Assembly (NCBI RefSeq): GCF_900117415.1
Contig: NZ_FPEI01000004.1
Location: 496,001 to 560,000 of the forward strand
DNA: 64,000 nucleotides
Origin: Hyphomicrobium sp. CS1BSMeth3
Lineage (GTDB): Bacteria > Pseudomonadota > Alphaproteobacteria > Rhizobiales > Hyphomicrobiaceae
Direction of reading: 5' to 3'
The translations under genes and the position numbers were made by a program. The number at the start of each line of letters is the position of its first letter. Position 1 is the stretch's first letter. The notes under the pieces are model-generated. The model was not told the DNA's origin. It searched no databases and worked only from the letters and a program-made list of their open reading frames with translations. Below, one piece after another: positions 7,350 through 17,517 of the stretch.

Positions 7350-9766
7350 ATATCGCCGTTCCAACTCGCGAGCAACGCGAAGCCAAGCTCGAAGGCATGG
7401 GCTGCAAGAGGAAGCGTGTCGAGGACATCCGCTTCACGCAGGGCAAGGGCAACTACGTCGACGACGTCAAGTTGCCGGGAATGCTATTCGGTGACTTCGT
7501 GCGCTCGCAATACGCACACGCGCGCATCAAGAAGATCGACGCCTCTGCTGCACTCAAGGTGCCGGGCGTACTCGCGGTGTTGACCGCCGAGGAGCTGAAG
7601 GGCGTCAACCTCGCCTGGATGCCGACGCTCGCCGGCGACGTGCAGATGGTGCTCGCCGACGGCAAGGTGCTCTTCCAGAGCCAGGAGATTGCCTTCGTCG
7701 TTGCCGAGGATCGCTATGCTGCCGCCGACGGCGTCGAGGCCGTCGAGGTCGAATATGAGGACCTGCCCGTGCTCGTCGATGCCTTCAAGGCGTTGGCGCC
7801 GGATGCACCGCTGCTCCGCGAGGACATCAAAGACAAGATGATCGGCGCGCATGGCCCGCGCAAACATCATAACCACATCTTCGAGTGGTCGATGGGCGAC
7901 AAGGATTTGACCGACGCCGCCTTCGCCACGGCCGAAGTCACAACCAAGGACGTGATCTCCTACCATCGGACACACCCCTCACCGCTCGAGACATGCCAAT
8001 GCGTCGCCTCCTTCGACAAGATCAAGGGTGAACTGACGGTGTGGGGCACCTTCCAGGCGCCGCACGTCATCCGCACGGTCGCGTCGCTGCTGTCGAAAAT
8101 CCCCGAACACAAGATCCACATCATCGCGCCGGATATCGGCGGCGGCTTCGGCAACAAGGTCGGCGCCTATCCGGGCTACATCTGCGCCATCGTGGCCTCG
8201 ATCGTCACGGGCAAGCCCGTGAAGTGGGTCGAGGACCGCATCGAGAACCTGACGGCGACGTCGTTCGCGCGCGACTACCACATGACGACGGAGATCGCCG
8301 CGACGAAGGACGGCAAGGTGACGGCGCTGCGCGTGCACGTGCTCGCCGATCACGGTGCGTTCGATGCCTGCGCCGACCCGTCGAAGTGGCCGGCCGGCTT
8401 CTTCAATATCTGCACGGGCTCCTACGACTTCCCCGTCGCTCATCTCGTGGTCGACGGCATCTACACGAACAAGGCGCCGGGCGGCGTCGCCTATCGCTGC
8501 TCTTTCCGCGTGACGGAGGCCGCTTACTGCATTGAGCGTGCCATGGACATCATGGCGCAGAAGCTCGGCATGGATGCCGCCGAGTTCCGGCTCAAGAATT
8601 TCGTCAGGCGCGAGCAGTTTCCCTATCACTCGGCGCTCGGATGGGAATACGACTCGGGCGACTATCACACCGCCATGAACAAGGCCATGGAGGCGATCGG
8701 CTACCAACAGCTCCGGGCAGAGCAGGCCGCCAAGCGCGCCGCTTTCCAGCGCGGCGAGACCCGCGACCTCAGGGGGATCGGCATCTCGTTCTTTACCGAA
8801 ATCGTCGGCGCGGGGCCCTCGCGCAACTGCGACATTCTCGGCGTCGCCATGTTCGATAGTTGCGAGATCCGCGTGCATCCGACCGGCGCCGCCATTGCGC
8901 GCATGGGCACCAAGTCGCAAGGTCAGGGCCACGAGACGACCTACGCCCAGATCATCGCGACCGAGATCGGCATTCCGGCCGACGACATCATGGTCGAGGA
9001 GGGGAACACCGACACCGCGCCCTACGGCCTCGGCACCTACGGCTCACGCTCGACGCCGGTCGCCGGCGCAGCGATCGCCATGGCGTCGCGCAAGATCAAG
9101 GCCAAGGCGCAGATGATCGCCGCCTACATGCTCGAGGTGCACGAGGACGATCTCGAGTGGGACATCGACGGCTTCCGCGTGAAAGGTCTGCCCGAGAAAT
9201 ACAAGGGCATGAAGGAGATCGCCTGGGCAGCCTACAATTCGCCGCCGCCAGGTCTTGAACCTGGCCTCGAAGCGGTGAGCTACTACGATCCACCGAACAT
9301 GACCTACCCGTTCGGCGCTTACTTCTGCGTCATGGACATCGACGTCGATACCGGCGTCTACAAGATCCGGCGCTTTTACGCGCTCGACGACTGCGGTACG
9401 CGCATCAACCCGATGATCATCGAGGGTCAGGTGCACGGCGGATTGACCGAGGCGTTCGCCATCGCGATGGGCCAGGAGATCCGCTACGACGAAATCGGCA
9501 ACGTGGTCGGTGGCTCGTTCATGGATTTCTTCATCCCGACCGCCGTCGAGACGCCGAAGTGGGAGACCGACTACACGGTCACGCCTTCGCCGCATCATCC
9601 GATCGGTGCCAAGGGCGTCGGTGAAAGTCCGAACGTCGGCGGCGTGCCGTGCTTCTCCAATGCCGTGAACGATGCCTTCTCGTTCCTCGGCAGCCGCCAC
9701 ATCCAGATGCCGCACGACCACTGGCGGATCTGGGAGGTTGCAAAGGGCCTCGGTCTACACGGCTGA
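7346..9766 (+). CDS. coxL: form I carbon monoxide dehydrogenase large (Mo-Cu) subunit
   Basis: Encodes 806 residues from the ATG at 7346 that overlaps the coxS stop; a longer frame starting at 7151 is only a shadow of coxS. CoxL binds the molybdopterin cytosine dinucleotide and the [CuSMoO2] cluster that oxidises CO with water to CO2. The form I signature AYRCSFR is present, with the copper-ligand cysteine at residue 385, and the catalytic base is E760 in KGVGESP. Form II enzymes have AYRGAGR instead, so this is a true CO dehydrogenase rather than an uncharacterised relative. Other conserved stretches include IGGGFGNK and [11 protein letters not shown]. Length matches the Oligotropha enzyme (about 809). 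Confidence 0.97.
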   Translation: MNIAVPTREQREAKLEGMGCKRKRVEDIRFTQGKGNYVDDVKLPGMLFGDFVRSQYAHARIKKIDASAALKVPGVLAVLTAEELKGVNLAWMPTLAGDVQMVLADGKVLFQSQEIAFVVAEDRYAAADGVEAVEVEYEDLPVLVDAFKALAPDAPLLREDIKDKMIGAHGPRKHHNHIFEWSMGDKDLTDAAFATAEVTTKDVISYHRTHPSPLETCQCVASFDKIKGELTVWGTFQAPHVIRTVASLLSKIPEHKIHIIAPDIGGGFGNKVGAYPGYICAIVASIVTGKPVKWVEDRIENLTATSFARDYHMTTEIAATKDGKVTALRVHVLADHGAFDACADPSKWPAGFFNICTGSYDFPVAHLVVDGIYTNKAPGGVAYRCSFRVTEAAYCIERAMDIMAQKLGMDAAEFRLKNFVRREQFPYHSALGWEYDSGDYHTAMNKAMEAIGYQQLRAEQAAKRAAFQRGETRDLRGIGISFFTEIVGAGPSRNCDILGVAMFDSCEIRVHPTGAAIARMGTKSQGQGHETTYAQIIATEIGIPADDIMVEEGNTDTAPYGLGTYGSRSTPVAGAAIAMASRKIKAKAQMIAAYMLEVHEDDLEWDIDGFRVKGLPEKYKGMKEIAWAAYNSPPPGLEPGLEAVSYYDPPNMTYPFGAYFCVMDIDVDTGVYKIRRFYALDDCGTRINPMIIEGQVHGGLTEAFAIAMGQEIRYDEIGNVVGGSFMDFFIPTAVETPKWETDYTVTPSPHHPIGAKGVGESPNVGGVPCFSNAVNDAFSFLGSRHIQMPHDHWRIWEVAKGLGLHG

Positions 9767-9771
9767 CAGAG

Positions 9772-10653
9772 ATGGCGCTGACGCGCGAACAAATCGCTGA
9801 GCGGCTCGCATCGGTCGGCTACATCGCCGACCGCGAGCTGCCCGTGGTGCTTCATCTCATGGATATGCTCGGCCGACCGCTGATGCTCGAAGGCGAGGCC
9901 GGCGTCGGCAAGACGGAAGTAGCCAAGGCACTTGCCGCCGTGCACGACACCGCCCTGATCCGTCTCCAGTGCTACGAAGGCCTCGATCAATCGACAGCCC
10001 TCTATGAATGGAATTATCAGCGCCAGCTCCTCGCCATCCGGGCACGCGAGTCGGAGCACGCCGATCCACGCGCCGTCGAGCAGGATATTTTCTCCGAGCG
10101 CTTTCTGCTGGAGCGGCCCCTGCTGGCCGCCATCCGCCGTAACGACAAACCGGTTCTGCTCATCGACGAGATCGACCGCGCCGATGAGGAGTTCGAGGCT
10201 TTTCTGCTGGAGTTGCTGTCGGACTTTCAAGTCTCGATCCCCGAGCTTGGCACGATCAAGGCCGAGAGCATTCCGCGCGTGATCCTCACCTCCAACGGCA
10301 CGCGCGAGCTCTCCGACGCGCTGCGCCGCCGCTGTCTCTATCACTATGTCGACTTTCCCGATGTCGAGCGCGAGACGCGCATCATCCTCGCGCGCGTGCC
10401 TGGCATCTCGACGTCGCTGGCGTTGCAGATCGCGCGCATGGTCGAGGGCGTGCGCAAGGAGGAGCTGCGCAAGGTGCCGGGAGTCGCCGAGACGCTGGAC
10501 TGGGCGGCCGCACTCGTCGGTCTCGACATCGCTAATCTGCACGATGACCCCGAAGCCGTGCACGAGACGCTCCGCTGCCTGCTGAAGACGAAGGAGGACC
10601 GCGCACGCTTGACGCCCGAAGTCTCGGCTCGCTTGCTAGGAAAGGTCGCGTGA
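9772..10653 (+). CDS. coxD: CoxD, MoxR-type AAA+ ATPase for CO dehydrogenase maturation
   Basis: Encodes 293 residues from the ATG at 9772, five bases after the coxL stop; an upstream extension of the frame is a coxL shadow. Walker A is GEAGVGKT at 41-48 and Walker B LLIDEID at 129-135, with sensor and arginine-finger regions of the MoxR group (TSNGTRELSDALRRRC). In Oligotropha CoxD acts with CoxE and CoxF to insert sulfur and copper into the Mo site of CoxL. Its position directly after coxL is standard. The stop overlaps coxE (TGATG). Confidence 0.93.
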   Translation: MALTREQIAERLASVGYIADRELPVVLHLMDMLGRPLMLEGEAGVGKTEVAKALAAVHDTALIRLQCYEGLDQSTALYEWNYQRQLLAIRARESEHADPRAVEQDIFSERFLLERPLLAAIRRNDKPVLLIDEIDRADEEFEAFLLELLSDFQVSIPELGTIKAESIPRVILTSNGTRELSDALRRRCLYHYVDFPDVERETRIILARVPGISTSLALQIARMVEGVRKEELRKVPGVAETLDWAAALVGLDIANLHDDPEAVHETLRCLLKTKEDRARLTPEVSARLLGKVA

Positions 10654-11858
10654 TGTGCTGCGTGCCACCCGAAGCTGCGGACTATAGCGCCCTTGGTGAC
10701 GCGATCGTCGCGCGCGTCTCCGACTTCATGCGCACACTGCGCGCCAATGCTTTCGCCGTCGGCCTCAAGGAGGGCGAGGATGCCGCTCGCATTGCCACCA
10801 CGCCATTGGCACAACGCCCGACGACGTTCCGCGCGGCACTGAAAGCCGTCGCCTGCGCGCGCCGCTCCGACTGGCAGAAGTTCGACGATATCTTCGACGC
10901 CTTCTGGCTCGGCCGCGGGATGCGGCGCATCGTGCCATTCAAGTCGAATGCCGAATCTGCCAAGCCGGCTGAGCGGCGTCCACACACCGGCGCCGAGAGC
11001 GAGCAGCGCCCCGCCCCGAGCCTAGGCGATCAGGTCTCCGGCGAGGGCGCCGACAGCGCCGACAACACGAACCCGCTGGCCCGCATGGAAGGCGCCTCGC
11101 GCGCCGAGCGCCTTGCCGAGACGGATTTCCGCAAGATCCATGATCCAGAGGCCATTGCCGAGGCCCACGCGCTTGCTGCCCGCCTTGCCCGCACCATGCG
11201 CACGCGCCGCGAGCGCCGCGAGCGCGCACGCCTCAAGGGCCGCCGCCTCGATCTGCGCCGCACGATCCGCCGCAATATTTCTCATGGTGGCGTTCCCATC
11301 GAGCTCATGTGGCGCAAGAAGAAGCGCAAGCCCCTCCGCCTCGTGATCCTGCTCGATGCCTCAGGCTCCATGAGCCTCTACACGAGCGTATTCGTCCGCT
11401 TCATCCATGGCGTGCTCGACAACTTCCGCGAGGCAGAGGCCTTCCTCTTCCACACACGCCTCGTTCACGTCTCGTCCGCCATGCGCGAGAAGGATGCCGG
11501 TCGCGCGCTCGAGCGGCTATCGCTGCTCGCACAGGGTGTCGGCGGCGGCACGCGCATCGGAGAAAGCCTCGCGACGTTCAACCGCTGGCACGCGAGAAGC
11601 GTCATCCACTCGCGCACCTGCGTGATGATCATCTCCGACGGCTACGATACGGGGCCACCCGAGCAAATGGCTGCCGAGATGCGTCAGCTAGCGCTGCGCT
11701 GCCGCCGCATTGTCTGGCTGAACCCGATGATCGGGTGGGACGGCTATTCGCCCAAAGCCCGCGGCATGCAAGTCGCGCTCCCGCACATCGACCTCTTTGC
11801 TCCCGCGCACAATCTGAAATCGCTCGCGGCGCTGGAGCCCTATCTCGCTCGCCTCTAG
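10653..11858 (+). CDS. coxE: CoxE, von Willebrand factor A domain maturation protein
   Basis: Encodes about 401 residues from the ATG at 10653, which overlaps the coxD stop as TGATG; a GTG at 10650 would add one residue. The C-terminal half is a VWA domain with the metal-ion-dependent adhesion site DASGSMS at about residue 235. The N-terminal half is basic and charged. MoxR ATPase/VWA pairs act as metal-insertion or remodelling chaperones, and CoxD-CoxE is the pair for the Mo-Cu active site of CO dehydrogenase. Ten bases separate it from coxF. Confidence 0.92.
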   Translation: MCCVPPEAADYSALGDAIVARVSDFMRTLRANAFAVGLKEGEDAARIATTPLAQRPTTFRAALKAVACARRSDWQKFDDIFDAFWLGRGMRRIVPFKSNAESAKPAERRPHTGAESEQRPAPSLGDQVSGEGADSADNTNPLARMEGASRAERLAETDFRKIHDPEAIAEAHALAARLARTMRTRRERRERARLKGRRLDLRRTIRRNISHGGVPIELMWRKKKRKPLRLVILLDASGSMSLYTSVFVRFIHGVLDNFREAEAFLFHTRLVHVSSAMREKDAGRALERLSLLAQGVGGGTRIGESLATFNRWHARSVIHSRTCVMIISDGYDTGPPEQMAAEMRQLALRCRRIVWLNPMIGWDGYSPKARGMQVALPHIDLFAPAHNLKSLAALEPYLARL

Positions 11859-11867
11859 GAGGCCGTC

Positions 11868-12719
11868 ATGACCGTGCACAGACCGATCGATGTCCTCGAA
11901 GAAATACGGTCGCTGCGCGCGTCCGGCGAGCCATTCGCCGTCGCAACGGTGGTCCGCACGATCTCACTCACCGCGGCCAAGGCCGGCGCCAAGGCGCTGA
12001 TACGCAGCGACGGCACCATGTCCGCCGGCTGGATCGGCGGCGGCTGCGCGCGGGCCGCCGTGCTCAAGGCGGCGCGCGCCGCGCTCGGTGACGGCAAGCC
12101 GCGCCTCGTCTCGGTTCAGCCAGGCGACGCACTGCAGGAGCACGGTGTGGAGCCGGGCGAGAGCAAGGACGGCATCGAGTTCGCGCGCAACATGTGTCCG
12201 AGCCAGGGCACCATGGACGTGTTCGTCGAGCCAATCCTGCCAAAACCAGAACTGGTCATTTGCGGCGCGAGCCCCGTGGCCGTCGCGCTCGCCGATCTCG
12301 GCGGGCGGCTTGGCTTTCTCGTTACGGTCGCCGCGCCAGCCGAAGATCACAGCAAATTCGGCGAAACGGACGTCACGATCACCGACTATGATCTCTCCAA
12401 GCTGATCGCGACCGAGCGCTATATCGTCGTGGCGACACAGGGCCGCGGAGATGAAGCCGCGCTGATGGCGGCACTCTCGGCGCCGGCCCGCCATGTTGCC
12501 TTTGTCGGCTCTCATCGGAAGGCGGCCGCGCTGCGCGCATCCCTCGCGACCAAGGGCGCCGATGCGGAACGCCTTGCGGCCATGCATTCTCCGGCCGGGA
12601 TCGACATCGGCGCTGTGACGCCGGAGGAGATCGCACTCTCGATCCTCACCGAGATTGTTGAGCTGCGCCGGCGCGGGCAGCGCCGCTCCATATCAATTCT
12701 CTCATCCTCGAAGTGCTGA
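11868..12719 (+). CDS. coxF: CoxF, XdhC-family molybdenum cofactor maturation protein
   Basis: Encodes 283 residues. The N-terminal XdhC/CoxI domain has the Cys loop WIGGGCARAAV (about residues 54-64), the place where XdhC proteins handle the sulfurated cofactor. The C-terminal half is a Rossmann fold starting LVICGASPVAVALADLGG. In Oligotropha CoxF is needed to deliver copper or complete the CuSMoO2 cluster after CoxD/CoxE action. The ribosome site AGGAGG precedes the ATG. Length (family about 280) and order in the cluster support the CoxF name. Confidence 0.9.
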   Translation: MTVHRPIDVLEEIRSLRASGEPFAVATVVRTISLTAAKAGAKALIRSDGTMSAGWIGGGCARAAVLKAARAALGDGKPRLVSVQPGDALQEHGVEPGESKDGIEFARNMCPSQGTMDVFVEPILPKPELVICGASPVAVALADLGGRLGFLVTVAAPAEDHSKFGETDVTITDYDLSKLIATERYIVVATQGRGDEAALMAALSAPARHVAFVGSHRKAAALRASLATKGADAERLAAMHSPAGIDIGAVTPEEIALSILTEIVELRRRGQRRSISILSSSKC

Positions 12720-12745
12720 CGGCCCGAGCAAAAAGGAGCAGCAAA

Positions 12746-13282
12746 ATGGACATGAGTGGCGAGCGCCGCATTGCAGCGAACTGCAAGACAGTATGGGCTG
12801 CGCTCAACGATCCCGAGATCCTCAAGCAGTGCATTCCCGGCTGCGAGTCGCTGGAAATGCAGTCGCCAACCGACATGACAGCGCGCGTGAAGCTGCAGAT
12901 CGGTCCTGTGAAGGCGACCTTCAACGGCAAGGTGAAGCTGACCGAGCTCGATCCGCCGAACGGCTACCGCATCACGGGCGAAGGCAGCGGGGGCGTAGCG
13001 GGCTTCGCCAAAGGCAGCGCCTCGGTGCATCTCACCGAGAACGGCCGCGATACTCTCATGCGGTATGAGGTCAAGGCGGACGTCGGCGGTAAGCTCGCGC
13101 AGCTCGGCGGGCGCCTGATCGACTCGACGGCGAAGAAACTCGCCGACGAGTTCTTCGAGAAGTTCACTGCCCTCGTCGGTCCGGTGACTGCGCCATCTGC
13201 TGCGCCTGCAACGACGACAAAGAAGGTCGGCTGGTTCAAGCGCTGGTTCGGCAAGAATGAGCCCGTCGCCGCGTCCCGGTAA
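12746..13282 (+). CDS. coxG: CoxG, SRPBCC-fold membrane recruitment protein
   Basis: Encodes 178 residues from the ATG at 12746, chosen because AAGGAG stands at 12733-12738. The first about 145 residues are the CoxG/SRPBCC lipid-binding fold, beginning MDMSGERRIAANCKTVW with the CIPGC segment. A Pro/Ala/Thr-rich linker leads to a basic aromatic tail (VGWFKRWFGKNEP) suited to membrane contact. CoxG proteins tether CO dehydrogenase to the cytoplasmic membrane so electrons reach quinone. It is the last gene of the run. No coxH, coxI or coxK follows. Confidence 0.9.
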   Translation: MDMSGERRIAANCKTVWAALNDPEILKQCIPGCESLEMQSPTDMTARVKLQIGPVKATFNGKVKLTELDPPNGYRITGEGSGGVAGFAKGSASVHLTENGRDTLMRYEVKADVGGKLAQLGGRLIDSTAKKLADEFFEKFTALVGPVTAPSAAPATTTKKVGWFKRWFGKNEPVAASR

Positions 13283-13674
13283 CGATGGCGCGTGTTTCCG
13301 ACGATGGTGTTTGCTACCGCAAGCCTACTGACATCATTGATCGCATTCCATCTCAACTACGCGGCCCAGCTCAAGTCCGCTTCATCTGCCCTGCGACACT
13401 GATCGGGGCGCGCTATCCCGTGACTGATCAAGTAGTCCCCAGCTCGCGCGAACGCTCGGCGGTAAAGCACCACCTCGAAAAAGTCTGCAGCGGCGTTTCG
13501 GATACCTCGCTTCCGCTCCTCAAGCTCGCGCAGTTGCTGCTCGTGAAGGAGGCGTTTACCGGTCTTGTGCCGGCAGCTCGGGATTGGCGTGGACCGTTCC
13601 AAGCACGTTCCCAATAAGGTCCTAATAACTCGGAAGATTATATCTAAGTCTTTGTAATTAAACGGAATATTTTG
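13283..13674. other. intergenic, AT-richer stretch next to the tRNA 3' end
   Basis: About 390 bases between coxG and tRNA-Thr. Overlapping short frames exist on both strands: plus 13285-13617 (110 codons) and minus 13357-13614 (85 codons, containing RELEERKRGIRNAAADFFE). Neither has a recognised domain. The last 60 bases before the tRNA are clearly AT-richer than the surroundings. It could be a decayed insertion beside a tRNA gene, but I see no integrase or second attachment site. Confidence 0.35.
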
Positions 13675-13749
<75 letters not shown>

Positions 13750-14033
13750 AGACCGGCGCAGGACCGCGCCGACGGCCCCTGATCTAGCCTTATTCCCCCT
13801 ACCCTGCAACCGACGAATTGGCGGCAACGCAGCATCGTGTGCAGCTCCGGCGCGAGCGGCCGGCGCGCACCCTCGGGCCGCAACGATCACGCCTGGTCAA
13901 TTCAGCGTGTGACGCGCCAGATCGTCATTGTCGATTTCCCTCGTACACTTAATGGTCCGGCAGCCGGCCCGCCGGCGAATCGGCCGCAAGAGCCGAGCCA
14001 TTGAGCCTGCCGCATCAAATCGAAAGGATGATC

Positions 14034-14429
14034 ATGGACTTCCTGCGACCCTACTCTGCCCAATTGCTGAGCGTGTTGCGCATCATGTCCGGCCTGCTGC
14101 TTCTCCAGCACGGCACGACCAAATACCTGAATATTCCAGTCGGGCCGATGAACAACGCCTCGCCCGCCAACATGTCCGGTGCCGCCGGCATCATCGAGCT
14201 CGTCGCCGGCGTGCTTCTCGTGCTCGGTCTCTTCACGCGCCCCGCCGCCTTCATCGCCTCCGGCATGTGCGCGGTCGCCTATTTCTATGCTCACGCGGGC
14301 CGCAGCTTCTATCCGATCCTGAACGGCGGCGAGCTGGCCGTGCTCTACACCTTCGTCTTCCTCTATCTCGCGGCAGCGGGCGGCGGCGCGCTGAGCCTCG
14401 ACCGGCTGATCCGCAAAGACGCCCCCTGA
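14034..14429 (+). CDS. DoxX-family membrane protein
   Basis: Encodes 131 residues from the ATG at 14034, preceded by GAAAGG at a six-base spacing; the frame opens slightly earlier with other possible starts. Four hydrophobic segments are visible, beginning SVLRIMSGLLLLQHGTTK, a typical DoxX first helix with its QHG motif, followed by GAAGIIELVAGVLLVLG. DoxX proteins are small four-helix inner-membrane proteins found as quinone-reactive subunits or stress factors. Here it stands alone, so the role is unknown. Confidence 0.85.
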   Translation: MDFLRPYSAQLLSVLRIMSGLLLLQHGTTKYLNIPVGPMNNASPANMSGAAGIIELVAGVLLVLGLFTRPAAFIASGMCAVAYFYAHAGRSFYPILNGGELAVLYTFVFLYLAAAGGGALSLDRLIRKDAP

Positions 14430-14588
14430 GACGAGCCTCGCGGGACTGCCCCTTGCGCCCGGCGCTTGCGCTCGGCGCGAGAGCCTGTAGACAATCCTTT
14501 GGCGGCCGCTCCGACACCCGGTGCGGCCGATCTCTTGCGTCAATCACGAAGCCGCTATCGGCCGCGGAACGCCCCGAAGGAACATGCC

Positions 14589-15791
14589 ATGACCGCCCTC
14601 AGCAGCGCCGGCGCCCTCGCCGGCATCAAGGTGATCGACCTCACGCGCGTGCTGGGAGGCCCGTTCGCGACGCAGTTGCTGTCCGACCATGGCGCCGACG
14701 TCATCAAGCTCGAGCCACCGCAGGGCGACGAGGTGCGCGACTGGGGCCCGCCCTTCCATGACGAGGACGCCTCCTACTTCATCGGGATCAACCGCAACAA
14801 GCGCTCGGTCGGCCTCGACCTCGCACAGCCCGAAGGGCGCGCGGTCCTCCTGCGGCTGCTCGAAGGCGCCGACGTGCTGATCGAGAACTTCAAGCCGGGC
14901 TCCATGGAGAAGTGGGGCATCGGCTACGAGGAGCTGGCGAAGAAATTCCCGCGCCTCATTTACTGCAAGGTCTCGGGCTTCGGCGCCGAAGGTCCGCTCG
15001 GCGGCTTCCCGGGCTATGACGCGATCGTCGGCGCCATGGCCGGCCACTACAGCGTCAACGGCAGCGCGGAATCCGGCCCGATGCGCATCGGCCTGCCGGT
15101 CGTCGACATCACCACCGGCCTCTACTGCGTGATCGGCATCATGCTCGCCATGCACGAGCGCCACAGCTCAGGCAAGGGCCAGTTCATCGACGCCGCGCTC
15201 TACGACAGCGCCATGAGCCTCATGCATCCGCACGCCGCCAACTACTTCCTCTCGGGCAAGATCCCCGGCCTCTCCGGCAATACGCACGGCAATCTCGCGC
15301 CGTACGGCATGTTCAAGACCAAGACGTGCAACGTCATGATCGGTGCCGGCAACAATCGCTCCTTCAAGCGCGTCTGCGAGGAGCTCGGCGTACCCGAGAT
15401 GGCGGAGGATCCGCGCTTCGCAACCAACGGCGACCGCATCAAGAACCGCGACGAGTTGAACCGTATCATCACCGAGCGGCTCGCCCAGGTGGACGGTCAG
15501 GAGTTCGCACTGAAGCTGCTCAAGGCGGGCCTGCCGTGCGGTCCTGTCTTGAATACGGCTGAAGCGCTGAACCACCCGCACGCGACGGCGCGCGGCACCA
15601 TCGTCGAGGCCGGGTGGTACAAGGGCATCGGTACGCCGGTGAAGCTCTCGCGCACGCCGGCGAGCGTGAAGGCGCCGCCGCCGAAATTCTCCCAGCACAC
15701 GCGTCAGGTGCTCGCGGAGAACGGCTTCGACGAGGCCAGCATCGAGCGTCTGATCGCAGCGGGCGTGCTCGTCGAGAAGCGGCGCGCATAA
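14589..15791 (+). CDS. CaiB/BaiF family (class III) CoA-transferase
   Basis: Encodes 400 residues from the ATG at 14589 (AAGGAA upstream). The frame opens earlier at 14466, but that extension is Arg/Pro-rich and unlike the family. The N-terminus has the family pattern GIKVIDLTRVLGGPFATQLL then GADVIKLEPPQGDEVRDWG. The catalytic aspartate is probably D173 in VVDITTGLY, which forms the acyl-enzyme anhydride. Class III transferases move CoA between carboxylic acids, such as succinyl-, formyl- or carnitinyl-CoA. The substrate cannot be read from sequence or neighbours. Confidence 0.92.
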   Translation: MTALSSAGALAGIKVIDLTRVLGGPFATQLLSDHGADVIKLEPPQGDEVRDWGPPFHDEDASYFIGINRNKRSVGLDLAQPEGRAVLLRLLEGADVLIENFKPGSMEKWGIGYEELAKKFPRLIYCKVSGFGAEGPLGGFPGYDAIVGAMAGHYSVNGSAESGPMRIGLPVVDITTGLYCVIGIMLAMHERHSSGKGQFIDAALYDSAMSLMHPHAANYFLSGKIPGLSGNTHGNLAPYGMFKTKTCNVMIGAGNNRSFKRVCEELGVPEMAEDPRFATNGDRIKNRDELNRIITERLAQVDGQEFALKLLKAGLPCGPVLNTAEALNHPHATARGTIVEAGWYKGIGTPVKLSRTPASVKAPPPKFSQHTRQVLAENGFDEASIERLIAAGVLVEKRRA

Positions 15792-16034
15792 TTCGCACGC
15801 CGCCTTCTCCGACTGACATAAACGGAAATAATTCCACAAATAATCGCCCCTTCGGTGCCGCATTTCAGCCATCGGTTTTTCGAAACCTGACCGAGCTGAG
15901 CACGCGTCGGCGCCAGTGGTGGCACTCAGGGCACCGCGCAGGGCTTCCTTCTCGCACGAGCGGGGTGAGGAGGAAGCAGCCGCTCAGAGCTGCAGTCGGG
16001 TCAGGGCACGGCCGGACTGCTGAACGAGGGGTGT

Positions 16035-17432
16035 TTGCGTATGAACCCGCCATCCGGCGTGAATATGTCTGCCGGCCCGGACGCCGGGCCTAATTCGCCC
16101 GATGCCGATGAGCGCACGTCTTCGAGCTCGGCGCTTGTCCCCATGGAGCAGTACATCTGGGAGAGCGCGGAGAGCCCGGCCGGTGAATGCGCGGCCCCGA
16201 CGGATGCACGCGAAGATGCAGCGTACGTCATCGAGCCCAACACCGACCAAGAAGCGCCCCTGCCGCGCATCCTCATGCTCTCGGATGACGACGACGAGCC
16301 CCAGGCACCCGATGCCGAACCGCGTGATGAATGGCGCCGCCAGTTCATCAGCGCTCTTCACGACGCCGATCGTGAACCTTCTTCTCCGCCGCCGGCACCC
16401 GAGCCGGAAGCGCCGCCGCCCATTCCCTACGTCGAGCCGCCGCAACGCACGCCGCCACGTAGTTTCACACCGAACCGCCCCGCGCGTATCCTGGCGCCGC
16501 TGCCCGTGGCCCGCGCGCCGCGCCATCGCATAGGACTGTCGCTGCTCGGCATCTCGGCAGCGGCGGGTCTTCTCAGCGCCACGCTCCCGCGATCGGCCAA
16601 CGTGCCCGAAGCCCCCGCCGACGCCGCGGGCCCGCCGGTCGTACTCGCCCTCAGCCAGCAAAATGCCCCCGAAGCCGACAGCGACGTGATCAAGCCGGTG
16701 ATGTTCAATTCCCCGGTCCTGGTCCGCGAAGGCGCGGCACCAGTAGCCGGAGCACCAGCCGCGGCGCTGCCGGTCATCGAGACCGTGCGGACGGTCCCCG
16801 TTCCGCTCAGCCGCGAGGCGCGGGCGCCAGCCGAGCCCGCATCACAACAGGCAGCACTCCTGGATCGATCCCCCGAGCCGAGCGCAGCGCCGGCAGCAGC
16901 GCCTGCTTCGCCGCCGGTCAATCAAGACAGCCTTGCCGCCCTGATCGCGCAGCCGTCGGCCGTGCCGCCGCACAAGCCGCCCGCTCAGGCTCTGCCCCCG
17001 CCGGCAGCCGTCGCGCCGGAACGCCAAACCTCACCAACCGCCAGCGCCGCCACGCCCGAGCCGCCCGCCGCGGCAGCAGCGCCCGCCACTACGTCGAAAA
17101 ACGCCCGACGCACACCGCAGATCGCGTCCTCCTATACGCGCGCGGCACCCAAAGCGCGCAAGCAGGCCAGCAAGCGGACCACGCGCACGACCAGCAAGTC
17201 GGCAAGCCAGACCAAGCAGGCACAGTGGGAGACGCGCCGCCAGGGCCTGCGCACGGCACCGCCTCCCGCCGAAGAGCCTTCAACAGTCGTGAAGGTCCTG
17301 AAATCGCTGTGGCCATTCTCATCCGACGAGGACGCCGCGAAAGCGCAGGCCGCCCAGAAAAAGTCCGAGGCGCCACAGCCCGCCAAAACGAAGAACAGCT
17401 TCTGGTGGGGCGAGAAGGAATCCGATCGCTGA
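16035..17432 (+). CDS. Pro/Ala-rich single-pass membrane protein, function unknown
   Basis: Encodes 465 residues. The N-terminal about 155 residues are acidic and Pro-rich, ending in a short basic patch. One membrane helix follows at about 160-180 (IGLSLLGISAAAGLLSATL). The remainder is a long disordered Pro/Ala-rich region, then a Lys/Arg/Ser/Thr-rich part near 365-405 (ARKQASKRTTRTTSKSASQ), and a C-terminal KSLWPFSS and NSFWWGEKE. No enzyme motif is visible. Its design (basic or acidic cytoplasmic part, one helix, Pro/Ala-rich outer part) resembles the protein at 58661 but without its peptidase-like domain. It may act in the cell envelope, but that is a guess. Confidence 0.65.
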   Translation: MRMNPPSGVNMSAGPDAGPNSPDADERTSSSSALVPMEQYIWESAESPAGECAAPTDAREDAAYVIEPNTDQEAPLPRILMLSDDDDEPQAPDAEPRDEWRRQFISALHDADREPSSPPPAPEPEAPPPIPYVEPPQRTPPRSFTPNRPARILAPLPVARAPRHRIGLSLLGISAAAGLLSATLPRSANVPEAPADAAGPPVVLALSQQNAPEADSDVIKPVMFNSPVLVREGAAPVAGAPAAALPVIETVRTVPVPLSREARAPAEPASQQAALLDRSPEPSAAPAAAPASPPVNQDSLAALIAQPSAVPPHKPPAQALPPPAAVAPERQTSPTASAATPEPPAAAAAPATTSKNARRTPQIASSYTRAAPKARKQASKRTTRTTSKSASQTKQAQWETRRQGLRTAPPPAEEPSTVVKVLKSLWPFSSDEDAAKAQAAQKKSEAPQPAKTKNSFWWGEKESDR

Positions 17433-17517
17433 GCCGCAATGCGGTTGACGTTCGCCGCCCGGCATACTTCAACGGAAGACAAGTCGCTCGACGACGCTTT
17501 TCTTCCGGAGGACCGCC

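Noticed and set aside
13357-13614. 85-codon minus-strand frame beside the tRNA
   Set aside because: Looks somewhat protein-like but no family is recognised and an opposing frame overlaps it; left as uncertain intergenic sequence.
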